Positions 11,501 through 23,225 of a stretch of DNA of 64,000 nucleotides are shown piece after piece. A program made the position numbers and the translations under genes. Numbering within the stretch: the first letter of the stretch is position 1; every line of letters starts with the position of its first letter. The notes beneath the pieces are model-generated. The model was not told the origin of the DNA and did not search any database. It saw only the letters and a list, made by a program, of their open reading frames with translations. The stretch is from Cervus elaphus (Eukaryota; Chordata; Mammalia; Artiodactyla; Cervidae), in assembly GCF_910594005.1 (NCBI RefSeq), contig NC_057835.1:48260001-48324000 (forward strand). The letters run 5' to 3'.

Positions 11501-11699
11501 TTATAACCCACGATTGCCCATATAGTTAATTTCCTTAAATTGACTAAATCAGCATTTCATGTGCAGAAAGTAGCCAGTGATTCAGTTGGTCAGCCTGCAC
11601 AGTGGGTGATCCACTCTCAATATGTTATAGACAGAAGGAGTAGAAGATATCTTTGATTTGTTAGCCTTTCTCATCTTAAAGCCTTGAAGAGAGGAATGG

Positions 11700-11760
11700 A
11701 GTGAGAATGCCTGGCTTGTAGTTGGTGCTCAATGAATAGTTGCTGTGAATGAATGGCAGT
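11700..11760 (+). mobile_element. MIR/L2 3'-end fragment
   Basis: 'gcctggcttgtagttggtgc tcaatgaatag' followed by 'tgaatgaatg' is an L2-type 3' terminus. Confidence 0.5.
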
Positions 11761-11912
11761 GAGGAAATGAATGACTCATGAGACTCCCTTCTGCCTTGTC
11801 CAGAGCCTTCTATAAAGTTAGTCTGAAAATGGGCATCATCGTACCTTTCTCCACATTTGCTCTGTGGAGGAATTGGAAACATGGATACAAAAGCACTTGG
11901 TAAATACACAGC

Positions 11913-12140
11913 GCTGTGTGCCTGTGTGTGTGTGTACTCAGTCGTGTCCAGCTCTTTGCGACCCTGTGGACTGCAGCCCACCAGGCTCCTCTGTCCATGG
12001 GATTCTCCAGTCAAGAATACTGGGGTGGATTGCCATGCCCTCCTCCAGCAGGTCTTCCCAACCCAGGGATGGAACCCACATCTCTTGGTCTCCTGCATGG
12101 CAAGTGGATTCTTTACCCACTGAGCCACCTGGAAAGCCCA
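11913..12140 (-). mobile_element. Bov-tA SINE with GT-repeat flank
   Basis: Minus-strand copy: starts 'gggctttccaggtggctcag' at 12140 and ends at the 3' motif near 11935. The adjacent (GT)n at 11917-11935 derives from its tail. It contains an insertion-like 'cttggtctcctgcatggcaa' next to the B-box region. Confidence 0.9.
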
Positions 12141-12879
12141 TGCAGCACTATAGGTGTGTTTAAAAATCCTACTGTGGTCCCATGGCTCATTTTAGGGCCC
12201 TCTATGATCAGAAATTAGAAAGTAATATGGGGCTTAAAAACTAGCTTTAAATATTATGTGACTTGCAGAAGCTGCCTGGCTTCAAACACTCCATAGCAGA
12301 CAGCCCAGTAAATTTGAAGTTCTGCAGCCCTTCGCCAACCCCACCAAATACCTCTCTCCGAATACTCCAAATACCTCTGCACTTGAGGTATGTGGCATAG
12401 AGGTGCTTCTTTTCTCTCTGGAGCAGCCAAGTTCTATCCTTTCTATAGCTGATTCTGCTGGGTTTGACCTGGTTTTATTCTAAAACATGTATAGGAATAC
12501 ACATACGTATTTTGTGGGATTTGTGTCAGGGAGAGCTGTTTTGGGAAGCATCCTCTTATAACAGGGTAGATATAATTTTATAGCTTCACAGGAATCTTGT
12601 GATCTTTGTTAGCCATTTATAATCCCCACAGTATGTCCCGCATCCTACATCCTTTAATATGTTTTAATAGATGTACTCAGAGTTCTTCTTCCTTTAAGAT
12701 TTTTCACTCCTGGATTATTTATATACTTTATTTGTAAAATATTTAAATTTCCTTCTCCTTGGGCTAACTGCATTTGGGATTGGCAGATTTTAAAACTTTC
12801 ATGGGCTCTGCTTTTGCAAGAAAAAAATCAAATGACTAGTGCATGTCTAAACTACATGAATACTATTAGTATTAATTAT
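12141..12879. other. Nothing recognised
   Basis: No gene or repeat supported over about 740 bp. Confidence 0.4.
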
Positions 12880-13350
12880 GCCCAGACAGTCAACAAGGCA
12901 GAGAGATAAAACCAGTTCCTGCCTTCAAGCAGTTAAGAGTCAAATGAAGAAGATACACACATACAATATAAGTGCAAGAAAAAAAAAATGATAAGAGTGC
13001 TCAATCATATTAAAAATAACTGACTTTATATACTCCCCCAAAGTGTTTGGAATGTTTTTCACATATATTGCTTGATATAAGAGCTTTGTAGAGAAGGGAA
13101 TAATTATATCTGACTGGAAGACTTAGGTGAAGCTTCATGGAGGAGATGTTGCTTAAACTCAGCGGTAAAGGATAGTCTATAAGTGGAACAGTGGGGAAGA
13201 GATTTTGGGAATACATTCCAAAACAAGAGAGTGACAAGCAGTATCAAAGAGGCATGAAAGGGTAGGGTAGGTTTGGATATGGATAGGTCAGTATAGATAG
13301 ATCTTAGGAAGCCGAGAACAATATTCTGCACCATTTCATTGGAAAACTGG
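12880..13350 (-). mobile_element. L2 LINE fragment
   Basis: Reverse-complement L2: 'ccagttcctgccttcaagca', later 'cttcatggaggagatgttgc ttaaactc' and 'gggaatacattcc'. Diverged and non-coding. Part of the middle (12990-13080) may be a MIR-like insertion. Confidence 0.6.
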
Positions 13351-13630
13351 GACTAGATCATAAGGAACTCGTTGCCATTCTAAGTATTTCAGCACTGCAC
13401 TCACTGAAAGACTCAGTGTTTCTGCTAACAGCCTGGTGGTTTAATTACCCTTTATTGTAGTCTCATAAAAATATTGTTTATTGAGAACGTGACTTTCAGT
13501 GAAATGTGAATTGTTTACTTTCTCTGGGATTTGTTCAATTATAAGTGATAGTAAGTTACCTTATACTATCTTATGCAGTTAATCAGTCAAGTGATGGGAT
13601 CAGTATGTGTAGACTCACAACACAACACTG

Positions 13631-13843
13631 GACTCTTCTCGTGGCCCAGATGGTAACGAATCTGCCTGCAATGCAGGAGACCTGGGTTCCATCCCTGGGT
13701 TGGGAAGATCCCCTGGAGGAGGGCGTGGCAACCCACTCCAGTGTTCTTGCCTGGAGAACCCCCATGGACAGAGGAGCCTGGCAGGCTACAGTCCATGGGG
13801 TCACAGATTGTCAGACGCAACTGAGCGACTAAGCACAACCTAG
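13631..13843 (+). mobile_element. Bov-tA SINE
   Basis: tRNA head (B box 'ggttccatccc') plus complete Bov-A body ending 'gacgcaactgagcgactaag'. Probable target-site duplication cacaacactg/cacaacgctg at 13621-13630 and 13844-13853, one mismatch. Confidence 0.9.
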
Positions 13844-13853
13844 CACAACGCTG

Positions 13854-15782
13854 AAAAAGCCGGTGATGGCCAGACAGGGCGGATCCAGAGCTCACAGTGT
13901 CATGAATCTCCTCTTCTAGGTCTTTTTCTCTTTTGGCTCTACAGCAAGGCCTCTGAATGTGTACAATCCCCAGGTCAGGTCCAGTAGACAGATGTCTCTT
14001 TCTTGGGAATTCTTGCCAGCATCTTCAGAGTTAAGGAACCACTCTGTATTCACCTGTCCAGCTGAAGTGTGGACCGGCGAGTGGGAGAGAGGTGCCTCCA
14101 GGGAAACTGGAGTTCCTGTTTCCAGATGAAGGGGGACGGATGCAGAGTTGGAAGACAAAAGAAGTCCACTGCAATACTTTGTTCCCTTAGAAGGGTTCAG
14201 CTGTGATTTACTCACTTAGGATTGGAGGCTCAGTATCACTGATAAAGAGGAAGGGCAAGTTTGCTTTGTATGTCTGTCCTGCAAGTAGCAACAAGTGGTT
14301 GCAGAGCGGCCAAAGCTTTGTTTGGTGCAGATGGGAATTTGTCACTGTTGTGTCCTCTTGCTCAATAAATGGATACTTTTAAAGACTTCACAATGGTAAA
14401 TGCTTTAAACTGTTAATACAACCAAATTGTGTCTGTTTAATTTGCTACTAACTGATGTTTACGATATTGTCAAGCCCAGTGCAGACCTTCATTCTGTTGT
14501 GAATTTTGCATTGTATTGTGTTGAGAAATATTTTAAATTCTTTTTTCCCCTTTACTTTAGAGCTTGCTATTGAAGCGGGAATGTAAAGCTTTCAGAAAGA
14601 AAGTGCCTCTTCAACCGGAACTATAGAGTTGCTAGGGCCCTGCCATGATAATTGACACAGCAGAGGTTCAGCAAACACTGCTCAGAAGTTTGCATTATCA
14701 AATCTACCCAGATTTTCCAATCCACAAAACGTCTATTGAAGCACTCTTTTTTTTTTCTTTTACCATCCAGAGATTTCTAAATTTGTCAATTGACCTGCTA
14801 GACACTGCATATTATGTTGCTTAAAATAACACCATAAACTGTGGGGGACAAAGGTGGAATTGTCAAATCACCTACAGTTTTTAATGGTTTTCTCTTTCAT
14901 ATGAACATTTCAATTTCAATTGCTGTCAGTTCCTCTAAATAGGAATCAATCTTTTTTTTTTTTTTTTTTTTTCACTTTCCTATTTCCATCATTCTGAGTG
15001 CTTTCCAGGGAAGCAACCAAATTAAATTAATCTCTGCAGCTTTTGAGTTTTTGTATTTATTTATTTATTCTTTTCTAATTCAGTGAATCTGTTGCACTAA
15101 GACATCCCTTTTGTTAATGGTTCAATTTCCTTCTACAGTTCTAGATGAGTTGTCAGTGATAATATTTGAATTCCAGTAGGTTCTTTGTGAAGAAAAATAT
15201 AATATCCCAGGCTGTCACAGTCAGTTTATTTTTTAAATGACAGCAGTATTGTTAATACCTTTTAACTTGACTTTCAAGACGAATTTCAAGCTTTGATAAT
15301 GTTAGAATCCATAGAAAAGGAACCACGTTGACACTTTCTTTGCATTCTATCTTCTGAATATTTTGAGTTATTAGCATTTTTAACTGTTGATCCAAGCAAG
15401 CTTTTGACAGGAACTCTGTGAAGAATTGTTAAATGAAGAAATAGTGCTCTCCTGCCCCAGCTGCTGCTTTTGGGGTGGTTTTGGAGTGGTTAGAGAGGTT
15501 TGGGGCGTTTAGTGCCTCATAGAGGCACTAATATAATATCTAAACCTAATGTTTAGGTTTAGACACTAATGTAATATCTAAACCTGACCAGTAGGTGCTG
15601 TCCAACATGACACCCCTTTGTCTGCTGACTCTGGTGAAGCAAATGTTTACTGCATAATGGAGGGAAGGGGTGCTTTCACTTTATTTGTCATATGAATGAC
15701 TCTTCCTGGAATTGTCTGGAGGAATCTTTTACTCCAAGTTCAAGGTTGAATTTTATATATACTTTATAGGCAGTAATGGAAT
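13854..15782. other. Repeat-poor block
   Basis: No gene or interspersed repeat recognised over 1.9 kb, only a T run at about 14951-14972 and a TTTA stretch at 15053-15070. Positions 15367-15435 are the source-like copy of a 69-bp segment repeated at 16798-16866. A hairpin cluster lies at 15511-15585. Confidence 0.5.
15511..15585. repeat. Hairpin pair plus direct repeat
   Basis: agtgcctc/gaggcact (15511-15518 and 15522-15529) form a perfect 8-bp hairpin with a 3-nt loop. ctaaacct/aggtttag (15540-15547 and 15555-15562) form a second. A 22-bp stretch at 15526-15547 recurs at 15564-15585 with one mismatch (period 38). Confidence 0.85.
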
Positions 15783-15794
15783 ATTATAAAGGTT

Positions 15795-16420
15795 GTTGTT
15801 CATTCACTAAGCTGTGTATGACTCTTTGCAGCCCCATGGATTGCAGCACACCAGGCTTCCTTGCCCTTCACTATCTCCCGGAGTTTGCTCAAACTCATGT
15901 CCTTTGAGTTAGAGATGCCATCCAACCTTCTCAACTTCTGTCACCTTCTTCTTCTGCCTTCAATCTTTCCCAGTTTTGGGTCTTTCCCAGTGAGTCGGCT
16001 CTTTGCATCAGGTGGCCAAAGGATTGGAGCTTCAGCATCAGTCCTTCCAGTGAATACTCAGGTTGATTTCCCTTAGGACTGACTGGTTTGATCTCCTTGC
16101 AGTCCAAGGGACTTTCAAGAGTCTTCTCCAGCACCACAATGTGAAAACATCAATTCTTTGCCACCCAGCCTTCTTTATGGTCTCACTCTCACATCTGTAC
16201 ATGTACTGGAAAAATCATAGCTTTGACTAGATGGACCTTTGTTGGCAAAGTGATATCTCTGCTTTTTAATATGCTGTCTAGGTTGGCCATAGCTTTTCTT
16301 CCAAGGAGCAAGTGTCTTTTAATTTCGTGGCTGCAGTCACAGTGTATAGTGCTTTTGGAGCCCAAGAAAATAAAATCTGTCACTGTCTCCATATTTTCCC
16401 CATCTATTTGCCATGAAGTG
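15795..16420 (-). mobile_element. BovB LINE, 5'-truncated 3' end
   Basis: RTE-type BovB on the minus strand, covering the C-terminal part of the ORF and the 3' end. The frame is broken by several small indels. Readable motifs include 'DITLPTKVHLVKAMIFPV'. Near-perfect 12-bp target-site duplication attataaaggtt/attataaaagtt at 15783-15794 and 16421-16432. Confidence 0.9.
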
Positions 16421-16517
16421 ATTATAAAAGTTAACCTCCATAAGTAAGTATAGTTCTCTTTCTCATTAAAAACAGTGATTGTGATATTGAACAATTGAGT
16501 GACATTCCTCCTTGTTA

Positions 16518-16675
16518 GTGTGGTCTGGACCAGAATCACATGATGTGCTTGTCAGTGAAGGCTTCTGCGCCCCACCCTAAGCCTACTTGAGGAAGAATTT
16601 TTTTGGTGAGACGAGTGCTGATCACCAAGCCTCCCAGGAGGTTCTTATGTGAAGTAAAAATTGAGATCCACAGTT
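16518..16675 (+). mobile_element. MER5-type hAT-Charlie MITE
   Basis: 'gtgtggtctggaccagaatc' at the left and 'ttgagatccacag' at the right match MER5 termini. The middle is diverged. Confidence 0.5.
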
Positions 16676-16772
16676 ACAAAAGATTAGTAATTGTAAAGTA
16701 CTAGCCTAACACACATATAGAAGAGTAGCTTTCCCACTAAAATGTAGGAGTATGAAAAGGAAGAAATTGTGT

Positions 16773-17003
16773 ACAGTTGATCCTTGAAGAAGCTGGGGTT
16801 ATTAGCATTTTTAACTATTGATCCAAGCAAGCTTTTGACAGGAACTCTGTGAAGAGTTGTTAAATGCCTATAATGTATAGCTGGTCCTCCCCACCCATGG
16901 ATTCAACCTGACATATAGTAAATAGTGTAGCACTTACTATTAAAAAATATACACATATAAGTAGACCCACAGTTCAAACCCATGTTATTCAAGGGTCAAC
17001 TGT
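16773..17003. mobile_element. Terminal-inverted-repeat element with foreign 69-bp insert
   Basis: Left end acagttgatccttgaa (16773-16788) and right end ttcaagggtcaactgt (16988-17003) are inverted repeats, 15/16 matching. 'ggattcaacc', 'aagtagacccacagttcaaa' and the ends fit a widespread mammalian palindromic-ended repeat whose family name I cannot fix. Positions 16798-16866 do not belong to it: they copy 15367-15435. Confidence 0.65.
16798..16866 (+). repeat. 69-bp duplicate of 15367-15435
   Basis: 67 of 69 bases are identical to 15367-15435, in direct orientation, 1,431 bp apart. The two changes are G to A (16817) and A to G (16855). The copy begins and ends abruptly inside the terminal-inverted-repeat element. 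Confidence 0.9.
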
Positions 17004-17009
17004 GTATTT

Positions 17010-17035
17010 GTATATGTGTGTGTGTGTGTATGTGT
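17010..17035. repeat. (GT)n microsatellite
   Basis: Short interrupted TG repeat. Confidence 0.85.
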
Positions 17036-17746
17036 AACTTCTTATGCTTGCACAGATCATTCTCACCCTTAATATTATCTCTACCAATATTATTCCAAAT
17101 TATTGAAATAACTTGTTACACAGTAACTACATATATTTTTACTTTAGGGTATAGTAATGTATTATACAAACATCACCTTTCTATCAAGACTTAAAATCTA
17201 AGATAAATAATAGTCACTGTTGAATATTTAAGACATAAATATTTAGGACAGAAGTCAAAGAAATTACATACAGGATTTTTACTAAATCATGTATTTCTAC
17301 ATTTCAAGAACAGACCACGTATAGATGTATTCATTCTTGCCCTCCAAGAGTCAAGCCCATTTCACGAAGACACAGTACAATTTCTGTTCCTTGGGAAGTG
17401 ATTTCTGACACCCTCCAGTGATTTTGCTAAAGTTCAGGTGCAGCCAGCCAGGCCCCCTCCCAGCTGTTGTCCCAGCCAGTATGGGGTCTAGCCTGTGGGT
17501 TTAATCACAACAGACAAGGTGACTGTTTCAGCTGTGAATCAGCCCCGGAGGGTTAGATCTTATTAAACTTAGGCTAGTTGGCCAAATTGATTCATACAAG
17601 AACTTTTAAAGTTTTAATAATTATTTGACATTTATAAAATAGCAATAGAAGCACACAGGGATGTACGTTTCTCTGTATTTGTGATCTTTTCACACCTTCT
17701 TGAGGATCAGTTCACAATCACCCAAGAAAGGAATGCTTTTCTATTA
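17036..17746. other. Nothing recognised
   Basis: No gene or repeat supported over about 700 bp. Confidence 0.4.
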
Positions 17747-17758
17747 CAGACAATTATT

Positions 17759-18117
17759 TTATTTTATTTTATTTTATTTTATTTTATTTATGGCTGTTCT
17801 GGGTCTTCCTTGCTGCACGGCCTTTTCTCCAGTTGTGGCCAATAGGGGCTGCTCTCTAGTTGCAGCGTGCAGGTTTCTCGTTGCTGTGGCTTCTCCTCTT
17901 GCTGAGCATGGGCTCTAGAGCACGTGGGCTTCAGCAGTGGCAGCTCGTAGGTTCAGTAGCCGCAGCTCCCAGGCTCCAAAGCACAGGTTCAGTAGTTGTG
18001 GCACATGGGCTTAACTGCTCCGCAGCCTGTGGGATCTTCCCAAACCAGGGATCAAACCTGTGTCTCCGGCATTGGCAGGTGGATTCTTTACCACTGAGCC
18101 AGCAGGGAAGTCCTTAC
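17759..18117 (-). mobile_element. CHR-like SINE, long form, with pentamer tail
   Basis: On the minus strand it opens 'ggacttccctgctggctcag', has a tRNA-like B box ('ggtttgatccc'), the repeated 'gcacaactactgaacc'-type body, and ends in a TTTTA pentamer tail (about seven units, 17757-17800). Target-site duplication cagacaattatt/cagacaatgatt at 17747-17758 and 18118-18129. Confidence 0.85.
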
Positions 18118-18129
18118 CAGACAATGATT

Positions 18130-21079
18130 GAAACATAAAGGAAGAGGGCTAATATTCTTGGTATATTTTTTTTTATCATCCACTTGCTTCCCAAGTGGCA
18201 ACTCACCCTCAATATTTAGGCCAGAGCATTATTAAGAATATGAAATGTTATTACAGAGCAGATATCATAAGAAATTTGATCCATCACTATGGTATGATAG
18301 CAGACTTTCAATCACATTGTACCATTAAGAGTTCCATTTTTAATGTTGCCTGGGCCTGGAACTATGTTCAAAGTTGAAGAATGAAATGAGTTTGGAGAAA
18401 ATACATTTATCCGTTTCATTCACATCTCCACCTCTGTCATGCTCTACCTACCTTTTTGATTGCTCCCAGGAATTTGGTTGAAAATAGTATATATTGTTTG
18501 AGGACTTGCTGTGTGACCCTAAGTGCCCCATATTTAACAATTATACAGAAGCATTCCTACCCAAAAAGGAAAAAAAAGAGAATAAGTGGTGATGGTACAA
18601 GTCATATGGAAGCAAAAATACATTCACAGTTTCCAGGAATTTGGGACATGGACTGAGCTTTTGGGGGGGAGGTGGAGTGTGTGCTATTCAAACCACTACA
18701 TCCTCTGATAAGCCCAGAGTTTTCCCAGATCAACCCAAGCCTTTTGGAAATAGCAAGTCAAAGGCACACCCTGCCCCCTACATGGTCTCACCAGCTGTGT
18801 ACATTTGGAGAGAATAGACAGAATGATTACCAGCCAAGTCACCATTCCCTTATGGTGGGCCTTAGAGTGTCTTAAGGGTTAGATAGACTTGGCAGTATGT
18901 ATGTATTCATTAAAGAAAATCTAGCCATTATTACTGTGTTGCACTCACCTGGGCTTCTTTGTAATGCCTGGTCTGGGAAAGGCAGATAGGTCACAGACAG
19001 GCGTGTGTTGTTTTGCTGTGGATTTATAAAGGTTGGTGCGGGACTGCATTGTAGGTAACAACCTTTCCTTCCCACTCAACTGTGACCTCAGAAAATAGAT
19101 GAAGGCATGGTGAATATGAGCTTCATAATATGGTAACAGAAAAAAAGAAGGAAAAAAAAACAGCAGAATGAGGGGCTAGGGGAAGACTGATTTAATGGTT
19201 GCAGATCTAGATGAACCAAGGAAATAATGTGACGCAGCCCATTTCTATGGGATGGTTAATCTAAGACACCGTTTTTGAGGATTTAAGTTTTGATAACCCC
19301 CAAAGTAAACTTAATTAAGGAGGTTTGAGGTATAACCTACCCACTATGGCCAACTTGCCAAGTTAGTATCACTGCTCCTCTCAGGCTACAAAATCACCTT
19401 AGGCAACCGTTTTGTATTTATTTTCTCTTGTAGTCCTGCTCCAGGCAATTGTTTTAATTGGATTTTATCTGTGGCAGAAAATAGAGGTGGTAATCACCGT
19501 GAAGGATTGACTCCAGGGGAGGAGGTGTAGGGAGATGGCGTCAGTATTGTGATTTCCCCTCCCACCACCAGGTGGCGCTTGATACCTGACTGAATGTTTA
19601 GCCTTGGAACATGGTCTATTCTCAACTTTTTCAAGTGATGAAAGATGACATCATCTTGAAACAAAGAGTCAACTCTCGGTGGACTTTTCACGCTTTGTGG
19701 ATAAATTTTGACCTCATTCTAGAGGGTGAAAAGGAGGCATCCATGAGTTCAGCCTGAGAAGTGCTGTTGGCTAGTGGGAAGGGAGTCCTGAGCACAGTTA
19801 TCCTACGCATATATATTTGTTAAATGAGCAGATGACTCTAAAACCTTTCCATGAAAGAACTCTACTCATTAAATACTCAGAAGTCATTAATGTCCCAGCC
19901 ACAGAAGTAATCACATAAGTTTGTTAATTTCCTTTTATAACGCACTACTGGAAAAAGAGCTTATTTCTAGTATTAAACCAAATGGCAGTACATTGATACA
20001 TTTCCTTTTACTTGCAAGAAATCCCCACAGACAGCATTAATGGATTTATTTTAAATTGCTGTTTGTAAAATGAAAGCAAACTCCAAATAATTATATAAAA
20101 TTGTTTTTTAATGTTTGCATAATTTTTTCATCATTAAAAGCCACTGAGCTCTTTAATATTGAGGCAGAAGCATCCACTGAGCATAAAAAATTGTTACCTT
20201 GATGCTTTTAATATCTCTGCCTCACACACAAGCATTCTCTGCTCTTTGTGGTTATTTATAGTGCTTGTCACATTAGTGGTTTACTCTGACAAATGTATTG
20301 TTTTGTCATGAACTTTACCAAGAGAAGAGGGGGGAAGAATCCTTATCCTGAAACTTCCCATAAACCAAGCCTAATGTGCTTGGCCTGGCATAGAGAATCC
20401 GACAAAGGCGCTACTCTCAGCTTACCACTTAAGAGACCTTTAAGTGAGGCTGTTCTTAGCCTTTCCCCTATTTTCAAATTCATCCTCTGCAGAGGCCATA
20501 ACCCGATGCTGAAAAAGCCTATAGAATCCACTTGTTAGGATCAAGGTGTGGTTTTTAAGCTGCCTTCCTCTTGAGTTCAGTTTTACATACATTTTTACTC
20601 ATTGAACACTGTAATGAAAATGTACCCTTCAAAGTATTCCAGATTTGAATGCACTGCAGATCATTAGTACTTTAACTTGCCTTGACTTTTAGACAAATAT
20701 TAGAAAAGCTTTGCCTATCATTTCTGTTTCACTGACACCTAACCGAAGATTGTAAACAGGCTGCTAAATAGTTGTAAATGATGATGATTATTTTTGTCTC
20801 TGTGAATCAGGGCATTCATCAGGAAATGTGCAAAAATAAACTAAATACACATGCTAATATTATGCATTTGTCTTACATAACCCATGAGTTCAAATTTTGC
20901 ATTCATCAAAACAGCTTTGCTGGCCTTCAGAATTGACTGACTTTATAATAAGCAATGTTAAAAACTTGAACGTAAATATTCAAGCTAATAAAAGATTGCT
21001 TTTGCCTAACAATCCCTGGAAGATGCTGTTTTAAAATAGCCTCCCAATAAGCAAACTAACAGAATGATTAAAAGTATGA
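18130..21079. other. Repeat-poor block, about 3 kb
   Basis: No gene or interspersed repeat recognised. AT-rich, especially 19.9-21.0 kb. It contains a near-consensus CTCF motif at 19565-19578. Low repeat content could reflect constraint, but that is inference. Confidence 0.5.
19565..19578 (+). promoter_or_regulatory. Candidate CTCF-binding motif
   Basis: CCACCAGGTGGCGC differs from the usual CTCF core CCACCAGGGGGCGC at one tolerated position. It lies in non-repeat sequence, not in a SINE. Motif orientation is plus. Occupancy cannot be judged from sequence. Confidence 0.55.
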
Positions 21080-21235
21080 TCTATCCACCAACCGCCTGGT
21101 GATTTGTTAGAATGCAAAAGTGTGGACTGAACCCCAGACCTGCTGAATCAGTCTGCATTTTAACAGTGACTGATGAATCTTCTGTGCAGGCTATAGGTGA
21201 TTTATATGCATGTTGCTTTGAGAAGCACTGCATTA
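21080..21235 (+). mobile_element. MER5-type hAT-Charlie MITE
   Basis: 'ccccagacctgctgaatcag', 'ctgcattttaacag' and 'tgagaagcactgcattag' give a clear MER5A-like match along the whole length. Confidence 0.75.
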
Positions 21236-21317
21236 GACTAAGTAGCGTAAGTTTCTGCTAATAAACTGGTAATCTATGGGAGGTACCACATATCATCCAG
21301 GAAAACACACTGTAAAG

Positions 21318-21531
21318 TCAAAGTGTTAGTTGGCTCAGTCGTGTCCAACTCTTTGCAACCCTAAGGACTGTATCCAGTCAGGCTCCTCTGTCCTTGGGGA
21401 TTCTCCAGGCAACAATACTGGAATGGGTAGCCAGCCATTCCTTCTCCAGGGGATCTTCCCGACCCGGGGATCGAACCCAGGTCTCCTGCATTGCAGGCAG
21501 CTTCTTTACCATTTGAGCCACCAGGGAAGCC
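21318..21531 (-). mobile_element. Bov-tA SINE
   Basis: Complete minus-strand copy from 'gggcttccctggtggctcaa' (21531) to the 3' end near 21330. The B box reads GGTTCGATCCC on its own strand (about 21467-21477). Perfect 10-bp target-site duplication cactgtaaag at 21308-21317 and 21532-21541. Confidence 0.92.
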
Positions 21532-21544
21532 CACTGTAAAGGTG

Positions 21545-22232
21545 CTTCCCAGATGTCACTCAGAGGGCCAGTGTCCAAGCTGGATGAATTCCAAGGGCAC
21601 TTCCAGAAAATGATGATTTAATAGATCTTGTGGGGATGAGGAATGTATATGCATATTTCAGAAAGCTTCCTAGGCAGCTGTGATGAACAGCTAGTTTTGT
21701 AGAAAGCAAAACATCAGAGAATGGGATGGAAAACTGACAGTTTTGAAAATTTGAAAAAAGGGAAGATGAGTGAAAGGAAGGTTCACATCAAGAAAAAGTG
21801 ATCATGCTAGATGGGCTCTAAGGTACCAAATCCTCATCAGTTAAGGGCTATTTGAGAAAGACAAGAGAAAATGGAAATGACAGAAAAAGTGGCTAGAGAG
21901 GCACCCCATCCACATTTGCTGGGTACAGATCACCAAACTAGGCAGTGATGGAGGTGAGTGAGCAGACAGTCTAACCTGTAGTGACCTTGAATTGGGCAGG
22001 GGGCAGGGAAAAAGACTATCACCGACTCTAATCCAAGTAAGAACAAAATAAATATGAAAAGAAGGTCAGGTAATTGTATTCTCACCTGAAAAGGAAAAAC
22101 CAAGCGGTTTTGGCTAAAAGAGTCAGGAATGACTTCCCTGAATGGAGACCATCCCTGTGCTCCAGATGTTCTTCTCGTCACATTTCTTGATTGATTATTT
22201 TAAGGAGACTCAGAGGTCAAGGAGGGTCAGCA
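21545..22232. other. Nothing recognised
   Basis: No gene or repeat supported. Confidence 0.4.
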
Positions 22233-22247
22233 TCCTTTTATTTGCAT

Positions 22248-22427
22248 TGTTGTTGTTTAGTTGCAAAGTTGTGTGTGACTCTTTTGCAATCCCATGGACT
22301 GTAGCCTGCCAGGTCCTCTGTCCGTGGTACTTCCCAGGCAAGAATACTGAAGTGGGTTACCATTTCTTCCTCCAGGGGATCTTCCCAACCCAGGGATCGA
22401 ACCTGCATCTCCTGCATTGCAGGGAAG
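22248..22427 (-). mobile_element. Bov-tA SINE with internal deletion in the tRNA head
   Basis: The Bov-A body is intact, but 'gcattgcagggaagccc' shows that about 30 bp between the B box and the 5' end, including the A box, are gone. Flanks ccttttatttgcatt (22234-22248) and ccctttattttcatt form a 15-bp target-site duplication with two mismatches. Confidence 0.85.
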
Positions 22428-22744
22428 CCCTTTATTTTCATTACCCAATAGGAAAAAAAATCCTTGAAGCTCTTGTCCTTGGAATCTGTGGCCAAGATTC
22501 ATAAGTCATTTGTGTTTTTAATCCATGCTAATCTCTTGACAGCCTCCAGTGTTTATCAGTTTTTCTCAAGCACTGGCCAACCATGTCCTCCTTGGACTTG
22601 TGAAACTCATATTCAGCACCAGTCTACATTTCTAGAGCATGTGTGCTTTCAGAGAGTTTTTAGTATCCCACTGCTTCACTGAAGCTGTAGACCCACCATC
22701 CAAGATAGGGAGGGGAGAGGTGATTGCCATCTAATTTTAGGGAA

Positions 22745-23225
22745 GTTAAGTGCCTTTTTGGAGAGGGGGGCTAATCAATCATGGAGGTGGGACTAGATCT
22801 AGTTAATTGTCCTCATATTTCCACACTTCCTCTCCCTCCTTATCCCAAGCCACTTGTGTTAAATCACTACTCCTAGTTAACAATATTTGATCCACTTCTC
22901 CTTCTGGAGGCATGGAGGGTGAACTTTCTGCTTCCCATCTGGTTGAGTGGTTCCGGCCAGGGAGACTGAGTGGAAGCGATGGTTGCCAGTTTCAGGCTGG
23001 AGCATGTAATGGACAGTTTCAGACCAAGTGGTCTCTTCCTCTGAGTGGTCATCATGGAAACCATGCCAGGATGAGGTCTCTGTCACCCTGGGTTCCTGAG
23101 CATCTCTGATGAGCTGAGCTGCTGTACTTGACTTGTAGTATGATTAGAAAATAAACATTTGTTGTTAAGTCCCTTGAATTTGGGAGTCATCGCTGTATAA
23201 CCTAGCCTATCCTGAGTGGCACAGC
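22745..23225 (+). mobile_element. MaLR/MLT1-like solitary LTR (old endogenous retroviral LTR)
   Basis: The right end, 'aataaacatttgttgttaag' then 'gtataacctagcctatcctg', matches the polyadenylation-signal end of MaLR-type LTRs. No internal retroviral genes accompany it. Left boundary and subfamily are uncertain. Confidence 0.45.

Noticed and set aside
11857..12218. Overlapping frames of 88-100 codons on the plus strand
   Set aside because: They are translations of a minus-strand Bov-tA SINE; near-identical peptides appear at every other SINE copy in the window.
13916..14215. A 99-codon minus-strand frame in non-repeat sequence
   Set aside because: No recognisable domain or flanking splice signals. 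Left as unassigned sequence.
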